From contig QANU01102670.1 in the NCBI GenBank assembly GCA_003254905.1, forward strand, positions 703,335 through 767,334: 64,000 nucleotides of DNA, given 5' to 3'. The position numbers and the translations under genes are program-made. This DNA comes from Nissolia schottii (lineage: Eukaryota; Streptophyta; Magnoliopsida; Fabales; Fabaceae). The notes below the pieces were generated by a model. It saw nothing but the letters and a program-made list of their open reading frames with translations, was not told the origin of the DNA and did not search any database. Shown here in pieces: positions 8,685 to 21,443 of the stretch; position 1 is the stretch's first letter; every line of letters begins with the position of its first letter.

Positions 8685-11600
8685 ATGACATCAAGAGCAA
8701 TTCTGAGGAAGAAGAGTTACCTGGAACGCTATTCCACTACCTTAATCGGGAGCCGCGGAGCTTTCAGGGGGAATCCCAGCTCCTCTCGTGCGGAAATCGA
8801 AATTCATGGCATTCGCAGGGCGGAACCGTTTCTACTTTCTGGACTGCGGCCATATATGCGAGGTTTCTGCGGAGTCGCTGGTTCGGTTCCGAGGCACTGC
8901 GCATCGGAGTTCAATGCGCCGATTGGTGTGAGATGGGTGACGGCAGCGTCGGCCCAATCGGCGCGCCGAGTTTCGACGGCGGCTGCGAAACAAGCTGAGC
9001 CGGGGAGCGACAATGAGGGGAATGACGAGACGGTTGCCAAGAAGAGGAAGGAAGCGTCTCCGGAGGAGTGCGATCAAGCCGTGGAGGGATTGACGACCGT
9101 GAAGGCCAAGGCGAAGGCTAAACGGCAACAGGTTGCTCAGCAGGAAGCGCATTCCGCCTTGCAGAGGGTGTCTGTGTTTGTAGGACCAATCTTGCAGAGA
9201 GTGTGGTCCTCCTTACGAGCTGTTGCGTCCATGAGCTGGTATGGTTGAAATATACAGAAACATACACACTTTTATGCATGACGGTCTTTGAATATGCTTT
9301 TGAATAGCCATTACTGTGATTGTGAAATAAATAAATAAAAGTTGGGGGAGAATGTGGCTGATGTGGTCGCAATTGCTGTTGTGATGATGTTGCGGAGACC
9401 GTCACAACACTGCAATTTAAAACCACGTTGATGAATCGGTGATTTTGTGTTTTGGTTTTGGTCAATGGCTTAATGCGAGTGTGAGAAATTGTAGGAAAAT
9501 GTGGCTTTATGTGTTTGCAGGGACTTATCGGTGGATTGAGGCTCTTGAGGGAGAATTTTGTGAATATGGATGTTTGGGATGGTCAAAGGTGGCTAGGGTT
9601 CATGAGGGAGACGAGAGTGAAATTGCGTTTGTGGGTATTTATCGGGGGATTTAGGCTGTTGAGGGAGAATTTTCTGAAGATGGATGTTGGGGATAGCGAG
9701 TGGTGGCTAGGGTTCAAGTATGAGGGAGAAGAGAGTGAAATTGCAGCATTTGGGTGGATTTAGGCTCTTGATGGAGAATTCTGTGAAGATGGATGTTGGG
9801 AACGGTGGGTAGTGCCTAGGGTTCAAGTATGATGAAGAAGGGAGTGAAATAGTGTTTGAGGGGAATTATTGATCGATTTAGGCTCTTGTGGGAGAAATTT
9901 GTGAGAATGGATGTTGCGGATAGTGGGTGGTGGCTAGGGTTCAAGTATGAGGGAAAGGGGAGCGAAAGGATGTGTTTTATAGAGAGAGTGGTCAGGTTTT
10001 CCTCAATTTAATGCGAGCGGAGGAACACGCGCCAACTGAATTTATACTTTGACCACTTGTAAAATGGCATTTCAACTTCGTGAGAGGACCCATGAATAAC
10101 ATTTACATTTATCTAAAGGATTAGTACGAATAAAACTCCTACGAAAAGTGACGAATGATGTGGCATTGATATCTAAAGTTGACCCCATATAATAATGAAT
10201 GATAGACCTATAGAAACTGATCTTCACTCTTTCGATTGATTTCGTATTAAAACACTTTGTGCTATATAACACAACTGTTATCTGAAATGTGTCGGAGCAC
10301 AATTCTAGTTGGCATTGCATGAACACCTAATAATTTCTCATTTGGAGGGACTGCCACAACGCTGCGATTCAATACTGCATTGATGAAATGATTATCTTGT
10401 GTTTTGGTTGTGGGGATGGTTTCTTGTGCAGGGAGGACTGGGCTAAGTTACCAGTTAAATGCAAGAACAAAATCGTGTCGGAGTGTTTGCATTACTGGAT
10501 GGGTTTCAAGCTGCTGTGGGCTAATGTGAGGTTCAGCTCAAGGCTGTTGCTGAAGCTTGCCGGTGGGAAGAGTCTCTCCAGGAGGGAGAGACAGATGCTG
10601 ACCCGGACCACTGCTGATATCTTTAGGCTCGTCCCATTTTCGGTCTTTATCATTGTTCCCTTCATGGAATTACTCGTGCCTGTGGTTGTGAGACTATTCC
10701 CCAACATGTTGCCGTCGACTTTTAAAGACAAGATGAAAGAAGAGGTAATTACTGATGAATATTGTTTTTGCTGTTTGTCTGTTCTGCTTGCGGAGTATGT
10801 TAGCTCATGATGAAAAATGTTTATGCATGAAGTGATTGTTGTTTTCTCATTTGTTTGTGAGAGTGGTCTTCTGTTTAAATCCTTTTGTTCCATCTATTGC
10901 CAAGGGAAAGAGAAATATATAACTGTGCAGCCACTGTGAGAACTGAGAACTGTCCCAGCCAGTATTGAAGATCCTATATAAAGGACATTTCCTGAAGAGC
11001 GATGTCAACATGAATGTCTATTTTCACTAGTCTACATCACCTTGTTACATATTGTAAATGAGCTAATATGTGTTATATGTTTTCTGACAAACACTGGTTG
11101 TTACCCTGATTGGAAATTATTTTTGTGAATGCAACATAATCAATAGCATTGATATTAGCCAGTTTTTATCAAAACAGATTTTTGTGTCTCTGTTTTGAGT
11201 GTGCATTAATATTTTGTTTAGTCATTATGAATGTGTGGGGATTTGCATTGCCTGTTGTAGGGTTTTTGTGTGACTTAGTTGCTCTTTCTGTAGGATGCAT
11301 TGAAAAGGAGACTCAAGGCAAGAATAGAATATGCAAGATTTCTCCAGGATACAGTCCAAGAAATGGCAAGAGAAGTTCAAAACTCTCGTAGTGGAGAGCT
11401 AAAGAAAACAGCTGAAGATCTTGATGATTTTCTAGACATGGTTAAACACTCAGTTTAAAGAACTCTTTATCAGTCTTTCTGCTAAGATGTTTTTTGTTTA
11501 TTTTGTCATTTGTACCCTTTTATATGCTTTATGCAGATTAGAAGAGGTGCACGTGTGTCCAATGAAGAAATTTTGGGCTTTGCTAAGTTGTTTAATGATG

Positions 11601-14600
11601 AACTTACTTTAGATAATATAAGCAGGTTGGTCTCTTAACTCCCTTTCTCTCTCTCTCTCTCTCTCTCTCTAAACTCTAATCTGATGTTTTTCTTAGTTGT
11701 GAGGTGGTACCATGACTGATATTGTGCCCTTATTCTCTTGTAGGCCACGTTTAGTCAATATGTGCAAATACATGGGAATTCTCCCTTTTGGAACTGATGC
11801 ATACTTGCGCCATATGCTACGAAAACGTTTACAGAGGTAAGATTCATTTTATCATATTAGTATTTACTATTAAGTATAACAACCCTTTCCTTTAGTATTT
11901 TGTATATTATTTTAGCTTGCTAATAGAAAATACTCAGTATGACCGGCCTCCACATATTTGTGCCTTACATGCCTTCACTTCCCCCTTTTTGTTAGGATTA
12001 AGAAAGATGATAGATTAATTCAAGAAGAAGGTGTGGATTCTCTTTCAGAAGCTGAACTCAGGGAAGATTGTAGAGAGAGGGGCATGCTTGGGTTGCATTC
12101 TGTTGAAGAAATGCGCCAACAGGTTAGTTGTTGGGAACGATTCATGATTATTTGTGTCCTGTTGAAGTACTGGATCTTGATGTTGATATTGCAACCCCGG
12201 TTTTTATGAATATCAAATGTTACTTTGATATTTTTATTCTGAAACTGTTAACCTCCATGTGCAGCTTCGAGATTGGCTGGACCTATCTCTGAATCACTCT
12301 ATACCATCATCTCTTTTGATACTTTCAAGGTAATTTTGTCTTGCCCCTCCCTGGAGCCAAAATATAGGAAATGTCGAGAACAAACCTGCTGAATATGCAT
12401 TTTGAAATTTTGGTTGATAACCTTTACAGGGCATTTACTGTATCTGGGAGGATGAAGCCAGAAGAAGCTATGCAGGCTACACTTTCTTCTCTCCCTGATG
12501 AAGTTGTAGATACTGTTGGTGTTACTTCTTTACCCTCTGAGGATTCTGTATCAGAGAGGAGGCGGAAGTTGGAGTTTCTTGAAATGCAGGAAGAACTTAT
12601 TAAGGTAAAATATGGAAACACTTGCTCCTTACAATTGTGCTTCTAGAAGGTCACTTTTTTGCATTAGGATGACAAAGTTATTCTGTTTGATCAGTTTCTG
12701 ATATTTGCTTTGTTTCATGTGAGACAAATCCACAAAAAAAAATTACCTAAATGATCAATGGCATAAAAAGGGTTTTCAATATTGTCTGACATAATTCAAT
12801 CCGAGTCTAATTACTATGGTTGAAGACTTAAGTTTCAGGTTTTTGATATGCAGAGTTCACCCATAAAGACCATTTTCTATGTCTAAACAACATGATATTG
12901 ATAAAAACTAAGTAGATTTCTTTTGAGTCGAGAGGCTCTAAAAACTGCAATAAATAATATAGTAATGAATAAAAATGCAGGAGGAGGAAGAGAGAGAAGC
13001 GGAGCAGGCAAGAATGGAAATCAATTCTGTTCAAGTTGATAATGCCTTGAAAGAGATGAATATTTCATCCGCAAAAGAAACACATCAACTTGCTAGAGAC
13101 AGGGCACTGGAAAACAAAGAGCAGCTGTGTGAAATTAGTCGTGCATTAGCTGTTTTAGCTTCTGCATCGGTGAGAATTTAATGTTTAAGGCTGCACTTGC
13201 TACAATTTGGTGATTTGCTTTTGATTTGTATGATCATTACTAATACATGTGCAAGCGGTTTAATGCATGCTTATTTTTTTACTTGATGACAGTCTGTAAG
13301 TACAGAGCGTGAAGATTTTCTAAGGCTTGTGAATAAAGAGGTATCTTGAAACTTTTACTGCTCATCATTTCCTTTTACATCATCTTTATTTGCCTTCAAT
13401 AATATTTTATGGTATGCTGATTAAGTGGCCTTCATGTAAGATCCATATAAGATCCAATGGTCATCAATCAATCCTCTCATTTGATAATTCTTACGTGATA
13501 GACCAAGGAATAACTTTTAATACAATGATTATTGTAAAACAAAATCAACCTGTGTCATACTCATCAAATTTTAATGTGTTTCTCTGTATGATCCATTCGC
13601 ACCCACATCTTTCGTTGTTTTCTATGCCTCCAGATAGAACTTTATAACAGCATGGTAGAAAAAGAGGGTCCAGATGGTGAAAAAGATGCGTTGAAGGCAT
13701 ATAAAGCTGCCCGAGAGGAAGATGAACATAATATTGAGTCAGGTGAAGGGGATCAGGTGTCATCAGCACTCATAGAGAGAGTAAGACTCAGCATTAATCT
13801 AGTCTTAAGAAAAGCTAGAAATCAATTTCCTACTCCTGAATCTGTAATTATTTGAAATTATGTCAGGTTGATGCTATACTCCAAAATCTTGAGAAGGAAA
13901 TAGATGATGTGGATGCCAAAATTGGTGACCGTTGGAGGCTGCTGGACAGGTTTGTACTTGCCTATTTTTCATTGTTTTTTATTTGGGTCGTAAAGGAGGT
14001 ACCGCACCATTGTTAGACCAACAATGTTATACCGGACTGAGTGTTGAGTAGTAAAAAGTTAATAGGAGAATAAATATTGCGGAGATGAGGATGTTGTGTT
14101 GGATGAGTGGACACACTAAACAAGATAAGATTAAGAACGATTGCATTAGGGAGAAGGTCAGGGTAACACCTATAGTAAAAAAGATGGTAGAATCCTCCTG
14201 TCTTAGGTGGTTTGGGCATGTGAGGAGAAGACCAGTAAAAGCCCCAGTAAGGAGAGTATATCAAATGGTGAGTAACTCATTAGTTAGAGGTAGGGGAAGT
14301 CCTAAAAAAATTATAAAGTAAACTATTGTGAAAGATTTAGAGGTTAATTGTCTGCATGAAAACATGATCCTTGATAGGACATTATGGTGTCGCTTGATCC
14401 ATGTAGCTGATCCCATGTAATTGAAAAAGGCTCAGTTGTTGTTGACCTCATAGAAGAGGTCTATGGGCTGGAGTTCCGACAGAGATGATGTACTTAAGTC
14501 GTCTGCTTGAGATTTGATCCCAGGATCAAGCACCTCAAGGGACTAGGTGCTACCGGAGCTATGGCTCTTGACAATGTTCTTTATATTGATCATGCATTTG

Positions 14601-15743
14601 ACCTTAGATCTCTTCACAGTGAAATATGTGGTTTCGTACTACTTGAATATACTGCTTCATGTAAGTTACTAAATATATAGAAGTCATTTGATCTAGTTAC
14701 TATTGCAAATGGGAAGAATACGCATCTAAATCCTTTTCGTTAAAACTAGTTCGGGCTGTCATTGTGTGGTTATTAATTTCACATGATAAATTTAACTTTT
14801 TTGGAGCCCTGCGCATTTCTTATTTTTTTGCCATTGATGCAAGTTTGTAATTCACTAGGACAGTATACGGTTACAATAATTGCTGTTTGTGATTTTTTTT
14901 TTCTTGGGCATTTCTGCAGAGATTATGATGGGAAAGTAACTCCTGAGGAGGTCGCATCTGCTGCTATGTACTTGAAGGATACATTGGGCAAGGAGGGTAT
15001 CCAAGAACTCATCAGTGGTCTCTCAAAAGATAAAGGTCTGTCCCAATACTCTTTCTCATGCCCGCGCACACCTTATTCGTTCGTGATTTTGTTTGCTCTC
15101 ATGCATTTAAATTAAAAGAAAAAGGTTCATTCTTTATTCACATGAAATAATTTCAGTGGAAAGTTCTCATGAAATATCATCTCTACAACTTTTTTGTGAG
15201 TTGAAATTCAATGTGTGTACATGAGTGAGGTGGACTAAGGGTCCTTTTTATTTTGCTTGACTATATAAGTTATTACTTTTCAAAAGTTCATTTAGTGCTT
15301 TTTTGAAAAGTTAAAATATCTATTCGAAAAACACTTTTAAAACACTCAACGAATATTTCTTTTCTTGCATATTCACATATAAAATAAATTATAAGTTATT
15401 TTTCAAAAACTCCTTTCATATAAAGGCTTGAATAAAATGTTTCCTCAAATTGACTCTAATAGATAGACCACAATCCTGTTTATATAAATTCTTCTGTTTG
15501 GGCAAGGCAAGCATCCTCTAAAGTTCTTTGGTTAAGTTGGCTGAGTACTTGTAATGTTTCTCTAAATGATATACATTTTCTTGACTTTGTTTATCAAAGC
15601 TATGTATTCTTTATGTAGATTAGTTCATGAATTAATCACTGCCATTTGTTTTCGTTTTTACAGATGGGAAGATACTAGTTGAGGACATTGTTAAATTGGG
15701 CAGTTGGAAGGAAGATGGTAAAGCAGCTGATGGGAACATGTAG
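8685..15743 (+). CDS. LETM1-like mitochondrial inner-membrane cation/proton exchange protein
   Basis: Fourteen exons: 8685-9238, 10432-10744, 11294-11440, 11537-11625, 11744-11836, 11996-12122, 12265-12329, 12430-12604, 12981-13169, 13293-13340, 13634-13780, 13867-13949, 14920-15035, 15664-15743. All junctions are GT-AG, phases agree, and the product is 741 aa, close to known LETM1 proteins. Family role: inner-membrane K+/H+ or Ca2+/H+ exchange and mitochondrial volume control. Visible features: a basic, Ser/Arg-rich N terminus fitting a mitochondrial presequence; the LETM core with one hydrophobic segment (about 250-273) followed by FPNMLPSTF (274-282); the ribosome-binding-like LETM region; Glu/Lys-rich coiled coil (about 495-660); an EF-hand loop [12 protein letters not shown] (676-687) with canonical D1/D3/D5/G6/E12; a weaker second EF-like loop near the C terminus. 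The ATG at 8685 is the first in frame. Residues just after exon 1 ([14 protein letters not shown]) differ from the family form I recall. A partial genomic copy lies upstream at 1640-2640. Confidence 0.93.
9395..9460 (+). repeat. Direct repeat, left copy (LETM1 intron 1)
   Basis: Starts GACCGTCACAACACTGCAAT and includes GATTTTGTGTTTTGGTTTTG. It matches 10346-10410 at most positions. The two copies bracket about 880 bases of intron 1 that include the minisatellite. Confidence 0.75.
9527..9975 (+). repeat. Minisatellite, ~115 bp unit x4, in LETM1 intron 1
   Basis: Four diverged tandem units begin near 9527, 9638, 9750 and 9866 with GG(A/T)TTtAGGCTCTTGaGGGAGAA-type sequence, followed by GATGGATGTTGGGGATAG and GGTGGCTAGGGTTCAAGTATGAGGG. 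Spacings are 111-117 bases. The first two units stay open in one frame ([16 protein letters not shown]), but stops and indels in later units argue against coding. Confidence 0.85.
10346..10410 (+). repeat. Direct repeat, right copy (LETM1 intron 1)
   Basis: Partner of 9395-9460. It lies immediately before the exon 2 acceptor at 10431, so the left copy carries a duplicated intron 3' end; a second acceptor-like TTTGCAG occurs at 9514-9520. Confidence 0.75.
11646..11670. repeat. (TC)n microsatellite in LETM1 intron 4
   Basis: About twelve uninterrupted CT dinucleotides, 20 bases into the intron after the exon 4 donor. Confidence 0.95.
13984..14444 (+). mobile_element. LINE 3' tail in LETM1 intron 12
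   Basis: Fragments of the C-terminal reverse-transcriptase region of a plant LINE, in broken frames. They begin with [15 protein letters not shown] codons (about 13998-14035) and continue with [26 protein letters not shown] and [10 protein letters not shown] (14085-14250). The 3' end has the AAGGCTCAGTTGTTGTTG tail typical of this group, whose copies end in TTG repeats. It is 5'-truncated and carries frameshifts. A related copy in opposite orientation lies at 23264-23636. 14445-14620 beyond the tail was not recognised. Confidence 0.85.
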
Positions 15744-16580
15744 AGGGTAATTTTGATCCCTCACATGAGCGCCTAATACATAATATTAGTTCTTTTACAT
15801 GCTATACTAAAACATATTTTAGGCCTATTGGAATATTTATAATCATTGATTTTGTATCGATGTAATAATAATGTAGTTTTAAGTGTAGTAGTCGGATGGA
15901 AATGAAGTGTGTTCAAGCTTTTGTAAATTTATGACAGCTGACGATCACACTTGCATTTACACATTGATACAACCTTTTGGGGGATGCATCTGCTTGAGAA
16001 TTAATCCCCGTGAAATGAAATATCATTGGAACATATCTGAGACGTTCTTGTTTATGATATCTGCATTTAGTTGAGATGTGACTAAAATACAGAGAGGTGG
16101 ATAAAGACTTAAAATATAAGATTAAAGGTTAGTCTTGTATTCTATTTGGTGATAATATATAACGTAATTTATTATATCTATATCATGCTTGATTTTGTAG
16201 TGACAAGATATAAAATTATGACAAATGACTTAAAATGTCATTTGAGTCTTGTAACTCATTTATAATTTCATTAAAACTTTATTCTTTGTTTTGCATGGTT
16301 TATATTTCTGTTTTTTGTTTTTATTTCATATTTTTTTTTTATGAATTTTGTGATGAAAATGACAAACACAAAAATCTTATTTTTTGATTTTATTCATTCA
16401 CTAAATCTTAAAAATTAGAAGAGAGACTAGAAGCAGGACCACCAACTTAATCTAGAGACCTTTAATATTTTTGAGCTCATGTCATTCAGCATGGTGATGT
16501 TATAATTTATTAGGGGTGGGGTGGTGGGGATCAATGATCAATACTATCGCCACCAATAGTGATATATTTGGTTTAGGATA
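15744..16580. other. Convergent 3' spacer between LETM1-like and UGT74-like genes
   Basis: Holds the 3' UTR of the LETM1-like gene (roughly to 15960; AATAATAATG at about 15865 is a possible poly(A) element) and, on the - strand, that of the UGT gene. No other gene seen. Confidence 0.6.
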
Positions 16581-19130
16581 TCATGATTTCGTAGTACAAT
16601 TTACAAATTCGCTGATATTGTTGTCTGAGGTACCGCCTTGGCTCACTGCCTCTATAGCCAATTCCCTCCATTTCGTAGCATTAATCCTCATTTCTCTCCC
16701 ACTCTCCTCTTCCATCACTAGCCTTATGCAACACTCGATCTCTTCTCTCTTCACAATCCCATCATCCTCATTCACCTTGACCCTTACCCCAACCTTCCAT
16801 ACATCCTCAACAAATTTTGCATTCATGGGTTGGTCAGTCCACTGTGGCATTGCAACCATTGGCACCCCTAAGCTCAGTGCCTCAATTGTTGAGTTCCATC
16901 CACAATGTGTCACAAAACAACCAACACCTTTGCTTGATAGAACATCCAATTGGGGGACCCAATTCACTACCATACCCCTTCCACATGCACTAATCTCCTC
17001 AATAAAGTCCTTTGGTAGCTTCTTCCTCTCCAAATCAGTGATAACCCACAAGAAGTTGAAGCCTGTTGCCTTTAGGCCCAATGCTATTTCCTCCATTTGC
17101 TCTATGCTAAAGCTGACCATGCTTCCAAATGAGACATAGATAACTGACCCTGGTGGCTTTTGGTTGAGCCAAGTGGTGTGGGACCCATCTAACTTGAAGA
17201 GGCACAAGTCATTGTTTTTGTCATCTGGGACACCCTTGTCCAAGTGAAAGGAAGGAACTGTTGGCCCAATAGTCAATAGTGGACATTGCTTTGACATGGT
17301 ATCCACAACCTGCAAATAGCGTTCACATGGAGAAGGGTAAGAACTAAAAGAAATCTGTTGAATCCAAACTCTTACAATTCACCTTTTGTAGCCAAATTTG
17401 ACACGGAATCCAGCACCTATAGCACTAACATGTAAATGGGTAAGATAAAAGAATGTTGAACTAAACTCTCACTATCAATTTTTAGTCACCAATTTTTGTT
17501 TGATTTCGATACAATTCACTAATATCTAATATATAATTCTATAAAATGGCAGTTTTCTGTAAGATGAGATCGTATACAGTTTTCCAATAATTTAGTATTG
17601 ATGTTGATGTGGGGAAGATATTTTAGTATTGATGTTGACTGGCTCTAGTAGCCTAGTATTGTTAGGGTAACTCAAGTGAACACTCTTAACATATATCATA
17701 TAAAGTGAGAGAGATGAAGTTAGATAAAGTTTTGATTCCATCTACCATGATCAAATGTTGTCTCTTTCTCACCTGGCTATGAATGAGTCTTCCGACGGGG
17801 ATAACTGCGTACACAAGGTTTCGAACTCGGGATCTTGCTTAAGTGATACCAATCCGCTTACCACTAAGACCAACCCCCATTGGTAAAAAAAATTCTATGT
17901 TTTTAATGTATAAATAATATTTTATTTAAGATCTTTTATATGAAGATAACAGATCCAACATCTACTTGTACTTGAAAAAAAAAAACTCAAAACAGTATAA
18001 AATTACATACACAATGAGGCCTGAAAAAAACAAGTTTCTCTCTATAGGTGTCTCTCAATGGATGTCCTTTAACAAAAATGTATAAATAATGTTTCTCTTT
18101 GATTTATACGCTTCACTATTCCCCTAATTGATGTCTAAAATGGATGTACAATCACTAGGCTCTGATATTAAACGAATCATAAATGACTATATATTAAGAA
18201 AAAGAGAAATTCTTTTATCCTCGTGAAGGATGGCATTTTGTCCTCTAAATACCATCTTTACTATCCATTCTTATTATAGGTCACACCATTTGTTATATTT
18301 CTTAACACAATTTTAATAGTACAAAATTAACATGGAGGATGAATATATTTCTAGTCCTCCACCAGGATGAAAGAATTTGTCACAGAAAGAAGAGTAAAAA
18401 AGATAACATGCAAGTGTGACAACAAAATATAAGAAGAGAAGGAGGTCATGACTCAAAAAACCTGGTCCTCTAGCTTGTAGAAGGAATTGACAAGAATGAA
18501 ATCTGCTTTGTGAATGTTTGAGAATTGATTCATGACCAACTCAAAGTAAGCAGGGTAGAAGCTAGGGTCATGAACAAAGGAGGGTGTGTCTTTCATCTCA
18601 AGCAAGGGAAGCCCTTGTATAGATATTGGAACTGAAGAAACAGGAAGCTTCAAAATCCCATGGTGTACACAAAAGAACATATAATTGACTCCACACATTT
18701 GAGTGAAAAAAGCAGCCCCAACAAGCCCAAACTCTTTGGCTACATCCAAAACCCATGGCAAAAAGGGGTCATAAACTATGCAATCAATTGGTTGGCCACA
18801 AGACTTGTATTTTTCTATAAGGCCCCTCAAATTTTGTGACCCTATGGCTTCCAAGTGTGATAGGTAGGAGCCAATGCTTTCAGCATGAGAAAATCCACCT
18901 TGGTCATAGCCATCTGAGATGGTGTCAAATTGGATGGAGCTTGGTAAGGATGACTTTTTGAGGTGCATGGATTTGGAGATGAATATGGTTGTGATCATTG
19001 TGGATTTAACTCCTTTGGTGCTTAATCTCTTGCTGAATTGGAGCGTGGGGTTTAAGTGGCCCTGGCTTGGGTATGGAAGCATTAGTACATGCCTTATACA
19101 AGTACTCATGCTGCTCTTTCTCTCTTCCAT
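16581..19130 (-). CDS. UDP-glycosyltransferase, UGT74-like
   Basis: Two exons: 19130-18462 and 17309-16581, with a 1152-base phase-0 intron (donor GTTTTTTG, acceptor TTTGCAG); product 465 aa. Family role: transfer of glucose from UDP-glucose to a small acceptor in the cytosol; UGT74 members act on carboxyl or hydroxyl groups of hormones, glucosinolate precursors or terpenoids. The substrate here cannot be predicted. Visible: catalytic His25 in PYPSQGHLNP, its Asp121 partner in CIVYDPFLPW, and a complete 44-residue PSPG box at 340-383 (W340, HCGWNS with His358, ending PQWTDQ), where final Gln favours UDP-glucose. The C-terminal SQGGTSDNNI motif is typical of UGT74. The single intron position is common in this group. 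The ATG at 19130 is the first in frame; an alternative lies seven codons downstream. No damage seen. Confidence 0.93.
17760..17880 (-). mobile_element. tRNA-derived SINE-like element in UGT intron
   Basis: On the - strand from 17880 the sequence begins GGGGGTTGGTCTTAGTGG, a pol III A box (complement of 17859-17872). A B box, GAGTTCGAAACC, is the complement of 17817-17828. Spacing of about 33 bases fits a tRNA-related head. The 3' end is not sharply defined, and no target duplication was confirmed. It could also be a tRNA pseudogene, but the flanks do not fold as a full tRNA by eye. Confidence 0.65.
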
Positions 19131-19240
19131 GTCTTCTTTTTTTGTGAGACAAATATGTGTTGACACAAGCTATACACAAAGGAACTTGTGGATGAGGTGA
19201 TGAAAATTAGATTCATTGGTTAAAATAATCTTGGCATGGC

Positions 19241-19247
19241 ATTTATA
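19241..19247 (-). promoter_or_regulatory. TATA box of UGT74-like gene
   Basis: TATAAAT on the - strand, about 110 bases upstream of the ATG, a usual distance for a plant TATA box plus short leader. Confidence 0.6.
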
Positions 19248-21443
19248 GAACAAGAAAGTTAGAAGGATTTAATTATGACGCATGGTCAAGGTTTTTAAAA
19301 AATGTTATATACCAAAAATTAAATCATATATTATTAGATTAATTAGTATATATATGTTTGACTTTTACTCTAATTATCTAAAAAGTCTAACACATAATAA
19401 CATATAATATAATTAGATGGTAGTATAAAAAATTTAAAATTAATTTTTGTGCACTAAAAGTATCCAATCGTATGCAATATAAGTAAAAGGGGGTAGTTGT
19501 GCATTTGGTATTATTAACAGATGAGAATTTTTCGCTTATAATACATTTTAGAGTCAGCTCTAACCTTTTTTAATAGAAAACTAAATACACACCAAGTTTC
19601 CTATCCATTTTCTTTATCAATTTTTCAGATAATAGGTAAAAAAAAATTAAATGTTATAAAAAAATCGTGCATAGAAATTATCGCTTGCTTGATTAGATGT
19701 CCCACTGGGCCATAAATCGTGTTAGACCAGGTTACTTAGCCCTCTTTAACTCTGTAAATAGAATTGTAGACTTATAGCCATTCGTTGTTTTCTTATGTCA
19801 CGCCATTGGATGCGTACGCTGTACGAATGTCGGTCATGTGGTCCTCATCATTTTTTCTTCTCCCTCTCCAATTATCTCATTGTATTTTGTAGTATTAACC
19901 AAAGTTAAGGTTAATGCAGTTTTCCTTTTTAATTTTCTAGTATAAATCACAAATTTTATTTAAGTGATTGCTTACTTATTCGCTCTATAAATTTTGAATT
20001 TTATTTAAGTGATTGCTTACTTATTTTATAGAGTAAATATTTCATATTATTTAATTTATTTATTTTTTACAATTTTTTCAACTAAATTCATCAAATTTTT
20101 TATATCATTTCATGTTCTATATGATTGTAATAAATTTTAATTAACCAAATCATTAAAAGAACCAACTTATAATATAAGAGGTTTAAATATTTGCAGACCA
20201 TTTAATTTTACAATGCACCTCTCTATAAATATTGTATTAAAAAATATTAATTTATCATATTAAATTATATAATTTATCAAATATATCATATTAAATCATA
20301 AAATGATAACGAATTTCGATGAATTTAATTGTAAAAATTATTAAAAAAAAGATTAATTAAATAACATGAAATATTTATCTCATGGAATAGATGAAAAACC
20401 ACCATTTATTTTTACTGCAACATAAACCCAACTCACCATTTATTGTGTTATTTCTTTTCTCTCAATTAAGTTTTTTGTCATATAAAATCAACTATAATCT
20501 TTTATTTTTAATTAAGGATAACATAAACAAAAATATTAATGACAAAAAATTCAATTGAAAAGATGGACTCGAACAAAAGACCTCATTTCTTCAGCTGCTG
20601 TTGAGAAGCTTTGAAGGCCTTTAAATATTATTGACACAATCATATATTTGATTTTCTGTTAAACAAATTTCAACTTGAAAGTAAAAAAAGGAAAGGAATA
20701 ACCAACTACAATGTGTAACTATTCCCATCTACTGGAAAAATCAAATTAGATTAGAAAAACATTTGTACAAAATTTTCCCAAATACCAAGAAATAATAGGA
20801 ATCAGTGATTGTCAATGTTTGTACAATATTTCTTGCAATTTGTCAAAACGGCAGCTGAATTTACAATCAGTTACTCAATGCTTGTTACACTATACCTCCC
20901 CTTTCACCCTTCCACTTTAACCAGGTGTTAGTAATTTCCTATTTATTTTCAGCTATTTCCTTTCCTTAAATGGTTACAAGTATACCTCTATAGTACCACT
21001 TTTTTTTTTTATGTACATTAAAAAAAAAAACACCACAAGAGCCCTCTTCAATGCTGGCAGAAGCATAGTTCAAGAAGATGATGATTCATCAGTCTAAAGA
21101 CCAAGAATTTATATGCAGCTCTACTTCTTCTACTTGGTCCCTTTGCACAGATGCCATGTAATTCCTATCAGGAATTAGCTCAATGCCATGAGGCACTCTA
21201 CTCATGTAAGAAACCTCCAACGTTTAAGAATTACATCATCATCAGAGACTGCAAAATGCATAAAACATCAATGTTAGATTACAGAGTCAAATATGAAAAT
21301 GAAGTGAAAAAGAGCTCAAAGACAGAAATTACTCAATTGTTCTGAGCAGGGCTTTGGCGGTGCAAGTATCGGTTTCCCGAGAGCGCAAGCAAAGAAACTT
21401 ATATGCAGAGGGCAAGACACAACAGGTAAACCATCCCTCGGCA
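19248..21443. other. Intergenic region between UGT start and DEK1 end
   Basis: AT-rich; contains a MITE-like foldback (20007-20406) and, at its right end, the 3' UTR of DEK1 (up to a few hundred bases before 21443). A 28-base phrase (ATTTTATTTAAGTGATTGCT...) is repeated at about 19955 and 19999. No gene recognised. Confidence 0.55.
20007..20406. mobile_element. MITE-like foldback element, family A copy 1
   Basis: Left arm (AGTAAATATTTCATATTATT at about 20031, then TTTTTACAATTTTTTCAACTAAATTCAT) is the complement of the right arm (ATGAATTTAATTGTAAAAATT to AACATGAAATATTTATCTCA). The right end reads AAACCACCATTT. The centre contains TTACAATGCACCTCTCTATA. A second copy in opposite orientation lies at 62297-62629. 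It encodes nothing. Confidence 0.7.

Noticed and set aside
9509-9763. Open frame with repeated RLLRENF...MDV words in LETM1 intron 1
   Set aside because: It is the translation of the ~115-base minisatellite; later units are out of frame and contain stops.
16516-17139. 207-codon + strand frame
   Set aside because: Antisense shadow of UGT exon 2, whose - strand reading carries the full PSPG box.
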